Source: Archilochus colubris
Lineage: Eukaryota > Chordata > Aves > Apodiformes > Trochilidae
DNA: 64,000 nucleotides
Assembly (NCBI GenBank): GCA_023079485.1
Contig: CM041086.1
Location: 14,764,401 to 14,828,400, forward strand
Direction of reading: 5' to 3'
A model generated the notes under the pieces. That model was not told the DNA's origin. It did not search any database and was given only the letters and a program-made list of their open reading frames with translations. Each line of letters begins with the position of its first letter. Within the stretch, counting starts at the first letter, position 1. The position numbers and the translations under genes are program-made. Below are positions 37,801-49,821 of this stretch, piece by piece.

Positions 37801-40703
37801 CATCACCTCCAGAAATGCAAAGTCTGGTTGCTACAGAACTGTAAAATGTGCAGCAAATCAAGGAAGCATCTGGGAGCATCAAGGTCTGGGACTGATTCTC
37901 ACAAAGAACAAAAATCTCTTTACATGGGACTTTAAAGATACATTTTCTGTACTGCAAAAACACTTTAAAGTAACCTTTGTATGAATCAGTGGCAGGACTG
38001 TGGTGTGTAATTGATTAAGATGCTGGAAGGTCAGAAAAGGAAATGGTTGGATGGGGAAAAGTACAGCTCCTTTGAGGTGTTAAAATCTAATGAGATTTCC
38101 CACTTGTTTGTGCACAGTTGGCTCAGGGCATCTTTTGTCAAGTCCTCTTCAGTTCTGCTGAAGAGCTGGAGAAGAAGAGCACTTAAAGCTTCTTAGTTAT
38201 TGTTTCTTGCTTTGAATGACAAGCCTAATTATTAGGTTTTTCTGAACCTTTATATGGCCATCAGATGTGCTTTCCCTCATTTGGAGGCTCTGAACCAGCT
38301 AGTAGGATTCTGACCAAATTTATTGTAAGCTGCTATAGTACTGGTGGCTATTGCTGCTTATCTTGTGGCTAGCAGTCACATCAGGCTCCTGGGTTCCTCC
38401 AAATGTATAAAAGAAAACAGTAGCTTCATTCCTATTCTTTCATGTCCCTGGTAAGATGACAAAACACATACAAATGAGAAAGGAATTGGATTTAAAACAG
38501 AGCTGGAGAAATAAACTGACTGTAGAAGAAGAAATTGTAGCAATAATGACCAGAAGGTAAAAAAACCTGTTCCCTTCAGTATTCTTTGTTTAAAATTTTA
38601 CTCTACTGATTACTCTTTTGTAAATAGTAATTATTATTACAAAGATAATCATAAACAGATGTTCTTAAAAATGCAAATTTCTTCCTAATTCAGAAAATAT
38701 GCAGTTTATTTGCCATGGGGAATTTCATCTTTGAAAGAAGGAAAATGCATCAAACCATATTTCCATCATAAACCAATAAATCAGTACTGGAAACTGTGCT
38801 TATTTTTTCTCTCTAATTGTTAAATATGGTAATGGAGAGAAAAATCTATTATTTACTGAAGATTATTGCTATTGTATTAGTATTAATTAAAAAAAAAACC
38901 AACATAGAACACGCCCAATTCCAAGTTACTTCTTAGTTTAGCATAAAACCTGAAGCATACTTATATAAGCAGAAGTAAAAATAGTTTGTTTTAATAAATA
39001 TAAATATCTATAATTAATTACAATGGCTCATCTTTACCACACCACCCTCCCCAAAAGGGAGCATTTGTTCAAATCAGATAACTTCTGGTAAATAAAAACA
39101 GCTTTCCTGATTGTTATTTGTTTTTGAAATACAACATGAACTATTGTTTCTGTGAAGGTAATTGGGTGTGGAGCCTTTTCTCTTTCTTATCATGCGATCC
39201 TACTAGGAATGATGAAATACTATAGATTCTAAAATGAGTATGGTCACTTAATTTTAAAACAAAAGCAATTACTGTTCTATTACCAGGTATTTTGAATCAA
39301 TATCTTGTCTTGCAGCTTGCAGTCATATCCAAAATAAATCTATAATATTACAAGTAGTCAGAGGTAAACAGCAACAGAGCAGAAAAAATATTCAACAGGA
39401 AACCTTGGATACAATTTGTATAGGTTGTATATTCAGTGAAAATACAGGTTACTTATTGGTCTTTCAAACATACCCAAAGATATACAGAATTGATGTAGTT
39501 TCTGGAAACAATAATTACAATTCTTGCCTTATTTTCAGCAGCTAGAGTTACTCTCTAACATCAAAGGAACTAATAAAGCACAAAGAGTGCATTGGATTTG
39601 ACCTCAGAGCTTCTCATGCACTTTTATATAGGAGGTAAAATTTTATTGGTAATGTTAAGCCTCATTGCTGACTTTCTTAATGGCTATTATGGTCTTGATT
39701 TTCCCTTCTATTTCTTTATTCTTTATACTTCTTCAAAGAAACACCATATAGCTCTCATCTCTTGCTGCCTTGAAAAAAATTTCTTCCTCTCACAAGGAAA
39801 AACGACAGAACCACAGGGTTTTACTAACAAATAAAATATTTTACATTAAAAATTTGTAAGTAAAATAGAAAAGCTATCACTGATACAAGTATTAAAAACA
39901 GTAAAATAGATTAAAGCACTACTTTTTACCCTAGCTGAAAAGATTCTTAATGCTATACTCATTCTATTAACATTAGCACTGAAAAAGTTCAAATGCCTGA
40001 ATTTTATGAAATGCTCTATATTAATTAAAGATGACACAACCCAAGGCCCTGATGATAGTAATGACTAAATTTAACCTCCTCTGGTCATGGGGACAGCAGG
40101 TAAATGTCTTTTCCTCCCTGGGAGTTGAAGCAGAGGTGATTTCCAGGAGGTGTAGGGGTGCTTTGTCCTGCTCCCAGCCCATGGCCAGCACAGCACTTGG
40201 CATCTCACTGCTTCTGCCAAGCCCTGGGCAACCCCAGTGTTTGACTGCCCCAAGCACCCAGGCTCCTTCCCACCACTGAAACCTGGGCAAGAGCCAGACC
40301 AGGAATGAGCTGCACCACACACAGTTCTCTAAGAGCTTGTCCTCTGGGTTATTTTAAATTGTCTTGGATTATTAATGCAACACAGACATCCTGAACTGGG
40401 GGCAAAGTGCTGTAGTTCTGATCATACAGCACAGAGCTCCACTCCTCAGCTTCCAATGGAATTTCTTCCCTTGCTCTGTCATAACACTGAGGATTAAAAC
40501 TAATGATCTTGAGAGTCAATTTGTGACAGCTGGAGACATGGAGAGCAGTCCCAGTGAGCACAGGACTAAATCACCCTGCCAAGGCATAAAATTATAGCAT
40601 CTAAGATGAATTAGTTAATATTATGATGAATTGGGTCTGAACTTAGTTCCCTCCCAGCAAGTCCAAGTTCTCCTCTAGCACCTCCCTCCATTCCTGACCA
40701 GAG
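34851..40703. other. Unique non-coding DNA, no gene seen
   Basis: Nothing recognisable as an exon, RNA or mobile element. 36583-36602 is a short CAAA-type low-complexity run. 38560-39020 is strongly AT-rich. Frames at 36558-36908 (minus, 116 codons) and 40021-40322 are unremarkable in composition and without domains. Confidence 0.5.
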
Positions 40704-40747
40704 TTATGCACCTTATAATTTTAGCTTATGCACCTTATGATTTTAGC
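40704..40747. repeat. Tandem duplication, 22-bp unit
   Basis: Two adjacent copies of a 22-bp unit starting ttatgcacctta and ending ttttagc differ at a single base. The near-identity suggests a recent event, possibly polymorphic in the population. Confidence 0.9.
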
Positions 40748-42123
40748 TCCCCCCAGACAACCCACTTCTGCTTCTATGTAACATGGAGAATGTTTCCCTC
40801 CAGCAGGAGGACACTTGGCTTTCCTCCTTTAAACCAGGCTCCTAGGAACAGGTCACAGCCTTTTCTACATCTGTTGTCCATCATCTACCCTCCACCCAAC
40901 CCTCATTTTCATGTTACTTACAGAAACCACCTAACTGTTACCTGTGAAATTAAAAAGAACGTGGACACAGTTTATGGCTCTACCTCCTATAATCAGCTCT
41001 TAAAAAGACACTTATCACACTCTGTGCCTGAAGTTGGTCATTGCTACTGCTGGAAAAGTGACTTTCTCAACACAATTTCAACAGCACCATTCCAGACAGC
41101 ATCTTGAAGAAAGATTATAGCATGCAGCCAAGTTGTCAGAAAGTACTAAATCAGCCTGTCAGCATTTTAAACTCGTGACATTGTGCTTAGCTCCATCTCT
41201 TTCCTGAAATCTAAGAGGACATTAGAAAACTGTGGGGCTCTAAAGAAAAAAAGACACCCTCATGATGGCAGAGTCACAGATTAACTCACCTTGAATATGA
41301 GAGGAAGCAAAAATTTGAGCCAAAACCTGCATTTCTAGGAAGATTCAAGTGCTAGCACATGAATATTAGCAGTGCTTGTGTCCACTGGGATTTTGTAGAG
41401 TGGTTTAGAAACAATCTGTGCATCAGTAAATACATTTTTCAATGAGCACAGGAAGTCTGCAAAGCTTTTTGTGCAAAAAGCAAGGTTAAAACTCATTAGA
41501 GCTCACATCAGGCATTTGATGGGCTTTACATTTGATGGCTTTACTGTCTTAAAGTGAAAAATAACCAGTAGAAATTGGTTTATATTTTTAAACGTCCTGG
41601 ATTCTCCTTCTAGCTGGGAAGTAAAATTGCCCCATGCCAGACATATATTCCCCTGATAATTCTCCTTCCATTGTTTCAAAATTATGAGTTTTGACAGGGG
41701 TTATAAAGATTGCCATTAAACTCTGCTCTTGAGAGCTGCAATGGAATGCAGGGAAGAAAGTAAAAATAGCAAGGACCTGGGACATATTCACCTCTAGCTT
41801 AGAGGGTGGAAGAAGAAGGAATAATGGTGGCAGGAATATTAAAGACTTTTCCACTTGAAGGTCAGATTTCACACTGGGACTGTGTAGAGCTGCATTGTGT
41901 CTGGCCCTGGGCACCCAGAGCAAGTCTCACAAGGAGTCTTCTTTCTCTCTTTCTTTGGCAAGAAGAATAAATAAGGGGCTTTTACAGAGAGTATTTGCTT
42001 TGAATGGAGGAAGGGAGAGAATTTTCCCCACTTTATTCTGCCATTCAGTGCTGAAGAGAGCCCAGACTCACTGGGGTTCAAGAATAATGTATATTCCCAA
42101 AATCCTTTTAGGGGACAGGTTAG
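40748..42123. other. Unique non-coding DNA upstream of the ERV fragment
   Basis: No exon recognised. The part immediately left of 42124 might contain further gag or LTR sequence of the retroviral fragment, but no characteristic motif is visible. Frames at 40706-41107 (133 codons) and 41588-41923 (minus) lack domains. Confidence 0.45.
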
Positions 42124-42495
42124 GTTTTTCCTCAGACAGAAGGCAGACGCCGCATTGCAGCCACTAAGAGGAGACGCCCTCCTATGAGACGGAATCAGGA
42201 GAAACAGAATTCAGCAAGAGGAATCCTATGGGCACTCCTGTGTGAGTATGGAGAGGACATGAAAAAGTGGGATCAGAAACCTACTGCTGTCCTACAGGAC
42301 CGAGTGTTTGAGTTGATGAGTAAGTCGAAGGCAAAAGGAGGTCCTTCTAAAAAGATGGCTGCTCAAGTCTCCAGTGTGGAGTTACCCAACTCAAATATGC
42401 TGGTGACTCAAGATCCCTGCACATCAGGTGTAAGTACTGGGGATGCAAACTCCAGTAATGCACATACTGACAATGCTGTATGTGCTCAAGCTTAG
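42124..42495 (+). pseudogene. ERV gag, C-terminal fragment ending in amber stop
   Basis: The frame is open from 42124, just after a TAG at 42121, and the first ATG is at 42184. It starts with a strongly basic stretch (arginine/lysine-rich, about 42148-42195). A short helical segment follows, with a W-D-Q-K-P-T-A-V-L-Q-D-R-V-like pattern, and then a low-complexity S/N/T-rich tail. It ends at TAG 42493-42495. The basic segment and its place directly before a protease in the same frame fit the end of a retroviral Gag. No CCHC zinc knuckle is present, as in ERV-L and spuma-type Gags. The N-terminal part is missing. Confidence 0.65.
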
Positions 42496-42800
42496 AGGTG
42501 CCCTGCCTCCAGCCAGGTGGAGGAGAGGGACAACCGAATCTATTGGATTGTGTGGATTCGATGGCCTGGCACATTAGAGCCACAAAAGTATAAAGCCTTG
42601 GTGGACACTGGTGCACAGTGCACCCTAATGCCATCGAATCAGAAAGGGACAGAATCCATCACTATTTCTGGAGTGATGGGGGGATCTAAAGAACTGACTA
42701 TTGTGAAGGCTGATGTGACCCTCACCGGAGTAAAGTGGCATAAACACCCGATAGTGACTGGTCCAGATGCTCTGTGAATCCTTGGCATAGATTACCTCAA
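42496..42800 (+). pseudogene. ERV aspartic protease (retropepsin) remnant
   Basis: This lies in the same frame as the upstream gag piece, after the amber codon. The frame contains ALVDTGAQCTL, the retropepsin active-site motif, with the catalytic D at 42604-42606. About 50 residues later comes the I-L-G-I-D-Y-L motif that ends retropepsin domains (about 42778-42798). A TGA at 42775-42777 interrupts the frame directly before that motif, so the domain is complete in outline but broken by one stop. Length between the two motifs is normal for the family. No reverse transcriptase follows. Confidence 0.8.
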
Positions 42801-42810
42801 CTGCAGCTAT

Positions 42811-43719
42811 TAAGACTGAGAATGCAGAATGGCTGCATGCTTTGTTTGGCCTTTCAGATAAATCCTTTGTAGTGGGGAAATAGGGGGGAAATTTATTGTA
42901 GCAAGTTCAAGTGTTAATAGGTGCTTAGTGCTTTTTCTAATATTTCTTTTAAAACAGAAGAGTAAATGAGAAAGTAAATAATAAACAGTAAGTAAACCTC
43001 AAACTCCTTAACTAATCATGTGCAAAAATTTCCCTTTAAAGTGCTAAAATGTTCAAGTGTAACAGATTTTTAAGGTCTTGGATTAATCTTTTCTATTAAA
43101 TTGAATTGACCACTTATTTTGTGAACTGGATCATGGAGGAGTAAAGAAAAACTCTGGCTTGTGATGGAGAGAGATGGTGCAGGAAGTGAAGAAGGCACTT
43201 CTGAAACTTTCTGAATCAGGACATGATGAACTTCTGCAGTACCTCAAAAGAAAACCCCAAGGAAGGAAATTCTGCTTTGGGCAGGTATCTCAGTCTGGCA
43301 TCCAAAATAAAGCAAAATCACTGGGAATATAAGGAAAAAGGACTGAGCCAAAAAGAGGAGAAACTTAGATAGGATTTTGCTGCTATTTTAAAATCTGACT
43401 CAACACTCTTGTGATCATTTTGGTGAGGAAAGCTTTTTGTACTCTCGTTAAAATTACAACTGAAAATTTAAAATAAATGGAATAAAGACTAAACTCCCCA
43501 ATGTTCCTCCTGTACTGTAAAAAAGAAGAATGTAAGCATGCTTGTCTCTAAGGTCTGCTGTCTCTCTAGATGAGTATGCAATACCTTAGAAAAAACAAAC
43601 CCAAAATCAGAGCCAGGAACCAACCTGCAAGAAACATTTTGTTACAGCAAAACCACAAAGCAGGGAGAGGGTTTTTTAATGTTTTTAAATGGTTATTTGT
43701 TATTTTGGAAATCAAGAAA
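42811..43719. other. Unique non-coding DNA right of the ERV fragment
   Basis: No pol, env or LTR motif could be recognised, and no open frame above 60 codons lies here. It marks the right break of the retroviral fragment. Confidence 0.45.
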
Positions 43720-43870
43720 CTTGTATAAATGATGAATCATGTAACACCACGAGGTCTCAGTTACCACATGATAACTTTATCCCTTGTTGTTTATTACTGA
43801 ATAAATAAGGGCAGTCAATCAACCCAGTGCTTATGTAATTAATGCAAAACTCACAGGATTAGCAGCAGAT
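43720..43870. promoter_or_regulatory. Candidate conserved non-coding element
   Basis: A complex, non-repetitive block with several transcription-factor cores: a forkhead-type TGTTTATT at 43788-43795, a homeodomain TAATTAAT at 43836-43843, and an overlapping POU-type ATGCAAA at 43842-43848. Homeodomain and POU cores that overlap are common in vertebrate developmental enhancers. The call is from motif content alone; conservation was not testable. Confidence 0.25.
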
Positions 43871-46800
43871 TTTGGTAGATTTTATTACCTTGGGGAAGGA
43901 TAGAAGTAACAACCTCTGAACTGTCAGTGATCAGTGTAGCTTTTGGAGAAAACTGAGACTTACAGAATCTTTTTGGTATCACAGCCTCCTAGTTTAACAC
44001 ATCAGCAAAAATGAGCATGGACCCAGATGGTCCTAAATTGAGCTTTCATCCACAGCAGCTGCAGTGCAGAGAAGCAGCACAGAGCTGGACAAAGATGAAC
44101 ACAGCACCCAAGGCAGAACAGAGCTGATGGAAACAGAATTTGGGATGCTCAGGGCCAGCATGAAACATGCAGGCAGCAGCAGGAGGCAATGCCAGGGCTC
44201 CTACAGTCACGTTGAGAGTCAGCAGGAAGAAAAGCCACATTTTTGCTATTGCTTGTGCTGCCTAAAGTCTTCTTACCTGCCTACAGAGAAGACCTAAATA
44301 TCTTCCTGCTTCCTCCTTCCAGGCTATTACTGCTCTGTTAAAGAGAAGCCATAGGTTTCCACCCACATAAAGGGTGAAAATGCTCTGGAATTAAAGCCTT
44401 GACCTAAAATTCACAGTATACACATGCCCAGATTATGTTTTCCTTTTTAATTTTAAGAGCTGCCAACAAAACTACAAAAATAAATACAAAATAATGTTTG
44501 ATATAGAAGAAAAAAGAAAACAAGTAAAGCAATATTGGTAAAGAAAAAAAGAAAATATTAATAAAACATTTCCAGTTCCTCTTTGTAATTTCTAGCATTT
44601 TATCAGATTCCACATATGAAAAATTCCCTGAATTTTCATTACAAAGTTTGTCTGAATTTTTTTTCTATATTCAGCACTGTCAGAACATCACCATGTTTGT
44701 ACAGTTTACTTTACAATGTACTTTGTTCAAATTCATGTAAAACTTTAGATTATTTCAAGAGAACTCTGGATGAGACCTAAATAATTGAATAAGAGAATCT
44801 TGTTCAATATTAAGAAAATTTATATTGGCATTCTGATACTTTACAGTACCACTCTATAGAAATGTATCACTAGGAAGATTCTATTCTGAGAAATTAAACA
44901 CTAAATAAACCCTGGAGAGAAGAGGGGAGGGAATTTAAGTAACTCTTTGCAGCCAGGCTGTTCACCAAATCAGCAGACTGATTGAGAATGGTTTGCACAA
45001 AGATTCCAGCATGGTAACACCACAGAACACTGCACAAGACATCACACACACAGAGTTATTTGGTTATGCATTCACACTGAGCACAGTCTTGTATTCTGCT
45101 TCATGGATTTTAAGTCCTTTTGATGCTTTAAAATTTGTGCACTTAATAGAATTTAATCTCTTATACTGATTATTAATAATAAAATGACATGGACTTCAGA
45201 AAAGAGCAGCATATTGTACCACATTCCAGGAAAGTAACTGTTGCATGAACCAATACTTTCTGTTGTTGGTAAGAAGTTAAAAAAAAGTAAATAAATCAGG
45301 GCAGTTGTGACTTGTGCAGGTTCACTGTGGACATCCTGATTTTTCTGGACTGATTTTGGACACACAGGATCAGTCAGACATTAAGTCCAAAGCTGCCCAA
45401 TGCAGGAGCAGGGGGAATGATCCCTACTAATATAACTCCTCCATCAGAAGCCATGAAGTGGATGTGGCTCTTAAAACAGCCTTGGAATTCTGAAATGATA
45501 TTTTTGATGTTTACATTCATATAGTTTCCAGGACAATTTTCTTTTTGGCTAGAAATGGCACTGACTCATTTCTTAATTACTTCTGTGATTCATTTGCCTA
45601 AAAATACTGCAGCAGAAATGCTGCTTCAATATGACAAGAATCTCAAGATGCCTGGAAATTCATTTTGCAACACTGACAAGAGTGATCAAATATCAGGTTG
45701 TGTTGAACAGTATTAAACAGGTTTGGGAGGGTCACTCCTTGACTTTCAGTTTCTGACACACTGTCTTAAATTGCTCAGTTGGTTTCCTTGTTTGCACTCT
45801 GCTGTCACTAGAACACTGAAAAGTGTCTGCATTTGTGACTACAGCACTTTTATTCCATGATTTCCTTTTCTGCAGCTATTCCAGGCAAGCTGCTAGGAGC
45901 ACAATTCCTACATAGCATCCAGCTCCATTCCTGACATCATGGGATTATTTATAATTGTATATAACAGGGTCAGTTCAATGACAGAATGAGAAGGGATGAT
46001 TCAGATTCACCATTTCATCAACCTGTTTTTGGTGAATCTTAACTTCTAGCTCACCCTTGAACTTGCCTCTTCACTGTTTCAATTTAACTACAAACTATGC
46101 AAAGGAAATCAAGTAACAATTGTTAAGAATTTAAACACCTTAACTTTCATTATCCAGAAATCACACAGTAGTGTTTATACTCCCAAATTAGTGACTATGC
46201 AAGCACTTTGAGCACAGTGCTTCTCATCACAGTGATATTTCTGTGCCTGCACAACCAGAGCTCTGTGACTTCAGCAGCTGCAGCAATCAGGGGAGCTGCC
46301 AGTTCCAGTCACTAAGAGCTTAAAACTAAATTTAAAGCAAAACTCAAATATCAAGTGTGTGTAATGAATGTGTGTTGCTTGGATAGTTTGGGGGTAAATG
46401 TTTCAGGATGATATGTTGCTGAAATATATTCCTCTAGATGCTTCAGCAGGAAGAATAATGCTCTTGCAGATGTTGCCTCGAGAATGTTGCTCACTCACAT
46501 AACCTGGAAATTAATTTTCTGGAAACATTACTCAATTAAAATCCAATCATAAAAGCATTAGAGGAATATAGAAATGCTGGAAGGTTAGTGATTTCTAGCC
46601 TATATCCCAAAGGGGGTTTGTGATATTTTCTCACCTGGAAGAAAAAGCAAAACCCTACAAGATTTGGGAATCTGTTTGGTTGCACAGGAACAGCAGAGTA
46701 TCCCTTTCAATCATTTGGGAGTAATTTGGCTCTGAGCTTCATGAGGTAGAAGTCACCATTAAGCAGTCAGCACAGCAGGGTTTACATACCCTGAGCTTTC

Positions 46801-48058
46801 ATTTCTAGTTCTGCAGCCAGCAGGTCAGAATAGTCCCTTCATGTGCTCCTGCTGGATGTCTGTGTATACACACATGCAAATACTTTTACATTTACTCCAA
46901 TGCACTTGTTTCATTTATTCCTGTACCTTTCCCAAAAAAGGTAAATGTGAAATCTCGTAGGATGTTTAATGGCTTTTGCTGTATGCCTAAGAATACTATT
47001 ACTCTATTGATAGTATTTTTGCTAGATTTTTCTCAGTTAGCACATGGAAAATAATGCTAAGATAACCTTACACAGGACTTTTCAGTTCTCATTCCATTTG
47101 GGTACAAATTGAAACACAAACCTCCCAGACTGATTCCTGAATTGCTACAGTGCTTATAAAAGAGCCATAACATTTTTGAGGGAATGTGTGCACCAGAATA
47201 TTATTCCTCTAACTCAAAACACAGAAGTAGATTACAGCTGCATGTTAGGAAGCAGTCATGTTTTCCCCCCAAATCACCTTTTTATTGAATTTAATTCTTG
47301 CTGTTTTCCTCAGGAGCTTTTTCTGTCAAGATTTTACATCCATTGTGATAGTATTTGCAGCTGGTCACATCAGCTCATCCACTGGCTGAGCTGAATTCAA
47401 ACACTAACAGTGAGACACATTAATGTAATATTGGCACCTCTAACTTAATATTGCCTGTGAAATATTCTCCACAAGTATCCAGTGAGTAGCAGGAAATTTA
47501 TATTCATTAATGTTTTGTCTGATGCTTTCTTATAAATGTGCAAGAGATGAAAAGAACTAAATATCAAGTTTAATATGATGTGCATAATGGAGGGAAGTCA
47601 TACTACCTGACCAGAAAGAAATATATATATATCAATATAAATATACATTATTATTTCAAGATATCAGTTCTCTAAAAAGTTATGGAATACATTCATTCTT
47701 CCACTAACATAATCATTAGATGTCTTGAACTTAAATTTTAGACTTCCATCAAAAAAAAAATAATAATAATCAAGCTGTATTGTATTTTGCTACAGAGCAA
47801 GGAAAGAAACCTCTCTATTCACATCTTTATTTAAATGTCTTCAATCACAGCCCAAGAAGGTTGTGATTGTTCTTTAAATGTGATGCTTCCCTGGGTGCAA
47901 GCTGTGACACCCAGACATTGGAGGGGAAAAAACTGAGCAAACTGTGACAGACACAGGTAGACACCATCCAGGATTGGGTTTTGCTAGCAAGCAAGCCTCA
48001 ATCCCTACCCTCCAGACACTCAACTGTTTAAGAAAGTCCAAAAAATCTAAAATCAGAG
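43871..48058. other. Unique non-coding DNA, no gene seen
   Basis: No exon, RNA or transposon recognised. A short AT dinucleotide-rich run is at 47621-47650, and A10 followed by AAT triplets at 47751-47770. Frames at 44046-44297 overlap on opposite strands and lack domains. Confidence 0.5.
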
Positions 48059-48125
48059 TATCACAGAATTATTGAGGCTGGAAAAGACCTCTGAGCTCAG
48101 CAAGTCCAGCCTACAACTTAAAACA
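48059..48125 (-). mobile_element. CR1 LINE, 3' end fragment (minus strand)
   Basis: The plus strand begins tatcacagaatta, continues ttgaggctggaaaagacctct and then agcaagtccagcc, which is the reverse complement of a CR1 3' end. Only about 60 bp is clear. The next roughly 150 bp (to about 48270) may be the diverged continuation, but this is uncertain. Confidence 0.75.
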
Positions 48126-49725
48126 ATGATAACAAAAACTGCAAGATGCTGGTTCATCTTTAAGCATAACTGAGTCTCTGCACATGCAATATTCCCACAC
48201 TACTGGGGCATCAATCCATGCCATCACACCTACCCAATTTCCCATTAAACACTGCAGTGAATAGTGGTAATCTACATTATCTCATTAAGAAAAATGGACT
48301 TCTCTGACAGTCATGACAATCCCTGTGAAACTAAAGAGCAGCTGAGTGCTGCTGGGCTATTCCCAGCACAAGGGCTGTGGCTATTTACACTCTAATGGGA
48401 CCAGGATCTTACCTTAGCTTTGCCTCTGATAAAAGTTTCAGAAAGGAAGTCACTCTTGCAGGTTTATTCCATGCCTTCTAATTAGTTAATCCAGTGTAAT
48501 TAATCTTTGAATTACAAACTAGTTGAGTGTTCACTTCTGTTTAATCAGATTATTAATAATACAAGCAGTATTTAATTATTTTTCCAGTGTATTCCTCCCT
48601 CTATACAAACATGTTTTGACTTTCAAAACACACTAATTAGGACCAAGTTCTTTTCCCCAAAACTAAATTTTAAGCAACCCTGTGAAATGCCTGCTCTGGG
48701 CTAGTAAAGTTCCTCAAATTTGATCAGGCTGGATGCTCTTCAAATATTCTAGATCTCCTGCAGACTTCTTCAGATCCTTAGCAGATGTATTTAATGGAAA
48801 TTAAGTTCTGGTGTACAACACAGTTACTTATGCTTGAGAACACTCAGCTTTTCCTGTCCAAATTCAAATGCACTCATTCTCCAGGGGAAAGCACAGAACA
48901 TGGCCAATATATCCATCAGCTGAACAAACTGCACTGAACTGAGAACAAAATCAAACTGGAACAATCACCCACCCTTCTGGGGAAATCATCCACCTCCAAA
49001 TCCAGAGCAAGAGGAGCAGTCTGTGGCCTGAATAAGGACTTCATCTGAAGGCCCCTGACTCCAGTCTGGATTAAACCTGTTTGCTGGAGTTCAGAGGGAG
49101 GATTTGGAGTCTGGGGTAACATCCTGGTGATACCAAGTTTGGGCAGAACCTGCTCCCAAACAAACCCAGGTTCCTGCTTCTGATCCAGCACTGACTGCAG
49201 TAATGCCTGCACCCCATCAGGGGCTGTGCCATGGAGCAGTCACTTGTGCTAATGAGTGACAAATGTTCATAAGAAAGCTCATAAACCTGAACACAACTGA
49301 ATTAGTTGCTTCTGCATAAACCAGGAAGATTATATCCACCCTATTGCCTCTTCAAATGAATGCAGCAAGTTAATAATGGCCATAAGAAACACCATTTACT
49401 GTGTGCAACTTGCCTCCAAAATGCTCAGCACAAAGATTTTCTCTTCCACACTGTTTAAATATAGATGAGTGGTTTTTCAAAAATTGTAGAATTATTCAGT
49501 TCTTTTTATTGATAAAATACTCATAAAGGTCGCAGACACAGCACTTTATAGATTATATATTCCCAGCAGGAAAATCCACCGGCAAGAAGCTACTCTGACC
49601 TTTTATCCATCTCAAAATGACTTCCCAGGCAGTAACAGCCCCATTTTGTTCAGTTGTTTCCTTGTTTGTTTTCCCATAAACTTCAAGGATGTCTTTCATT
49701 AGTCATTCCAGGGGAAACAAAGAGA
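48126..49725. other. Unique non-coding DNA, no gene seen
   Basis: Apart from a possible diverged CR1 continuation up to about 48270, nothing is recognised. A minus-strand frame at 48916-49212 (98 codons) sits in a more GC-balanced block and shows no domain. Confidence 0.45.
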
Positions 49726-49821
49726 CCAACACACCACACAAGAAAAAACAAACAAACAAAAACCAACCCAAAAACCCCAAACAAAACACACAAACAAGCC
49801 AACCCCAAACCCACCACCACA
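49726..49821. repeat. A/C-rich low-complexity tract
   Basis: About 95 bp almost entirely of A and C on the plus strand (AAAC, CCAA, ACAC and CCACCA words). The two lysine/threonine/proline-rich frames across it (49654-49929, 49689-49892) are products of this composition and not genes. Confidence 0.9.

Larger units (their letters stand above)
42124..42810 (+). mobile_element. Endogenous retrovirus fragment (ERV-L-like), gag end and protease
   Basis: This is an internal fragment of an endogenous retrovirus, probably of the spumavirus-related ERV-L (class III) type common in birds. It holds the C-terminal part of gag followed by an aspartic protease in the same frame. Recognisable RT, integrase, env and LTRs are absent, and the similarity fades just after the protease at about 42810. 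Besides the amber stop at the gag end there is a TGA inside the protease near its C-terminal motif. The copy is therefore incomplete and non-functional. The subclass is a judgement from overall pattern; the protease itself is clear. Confidence 0.8.
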
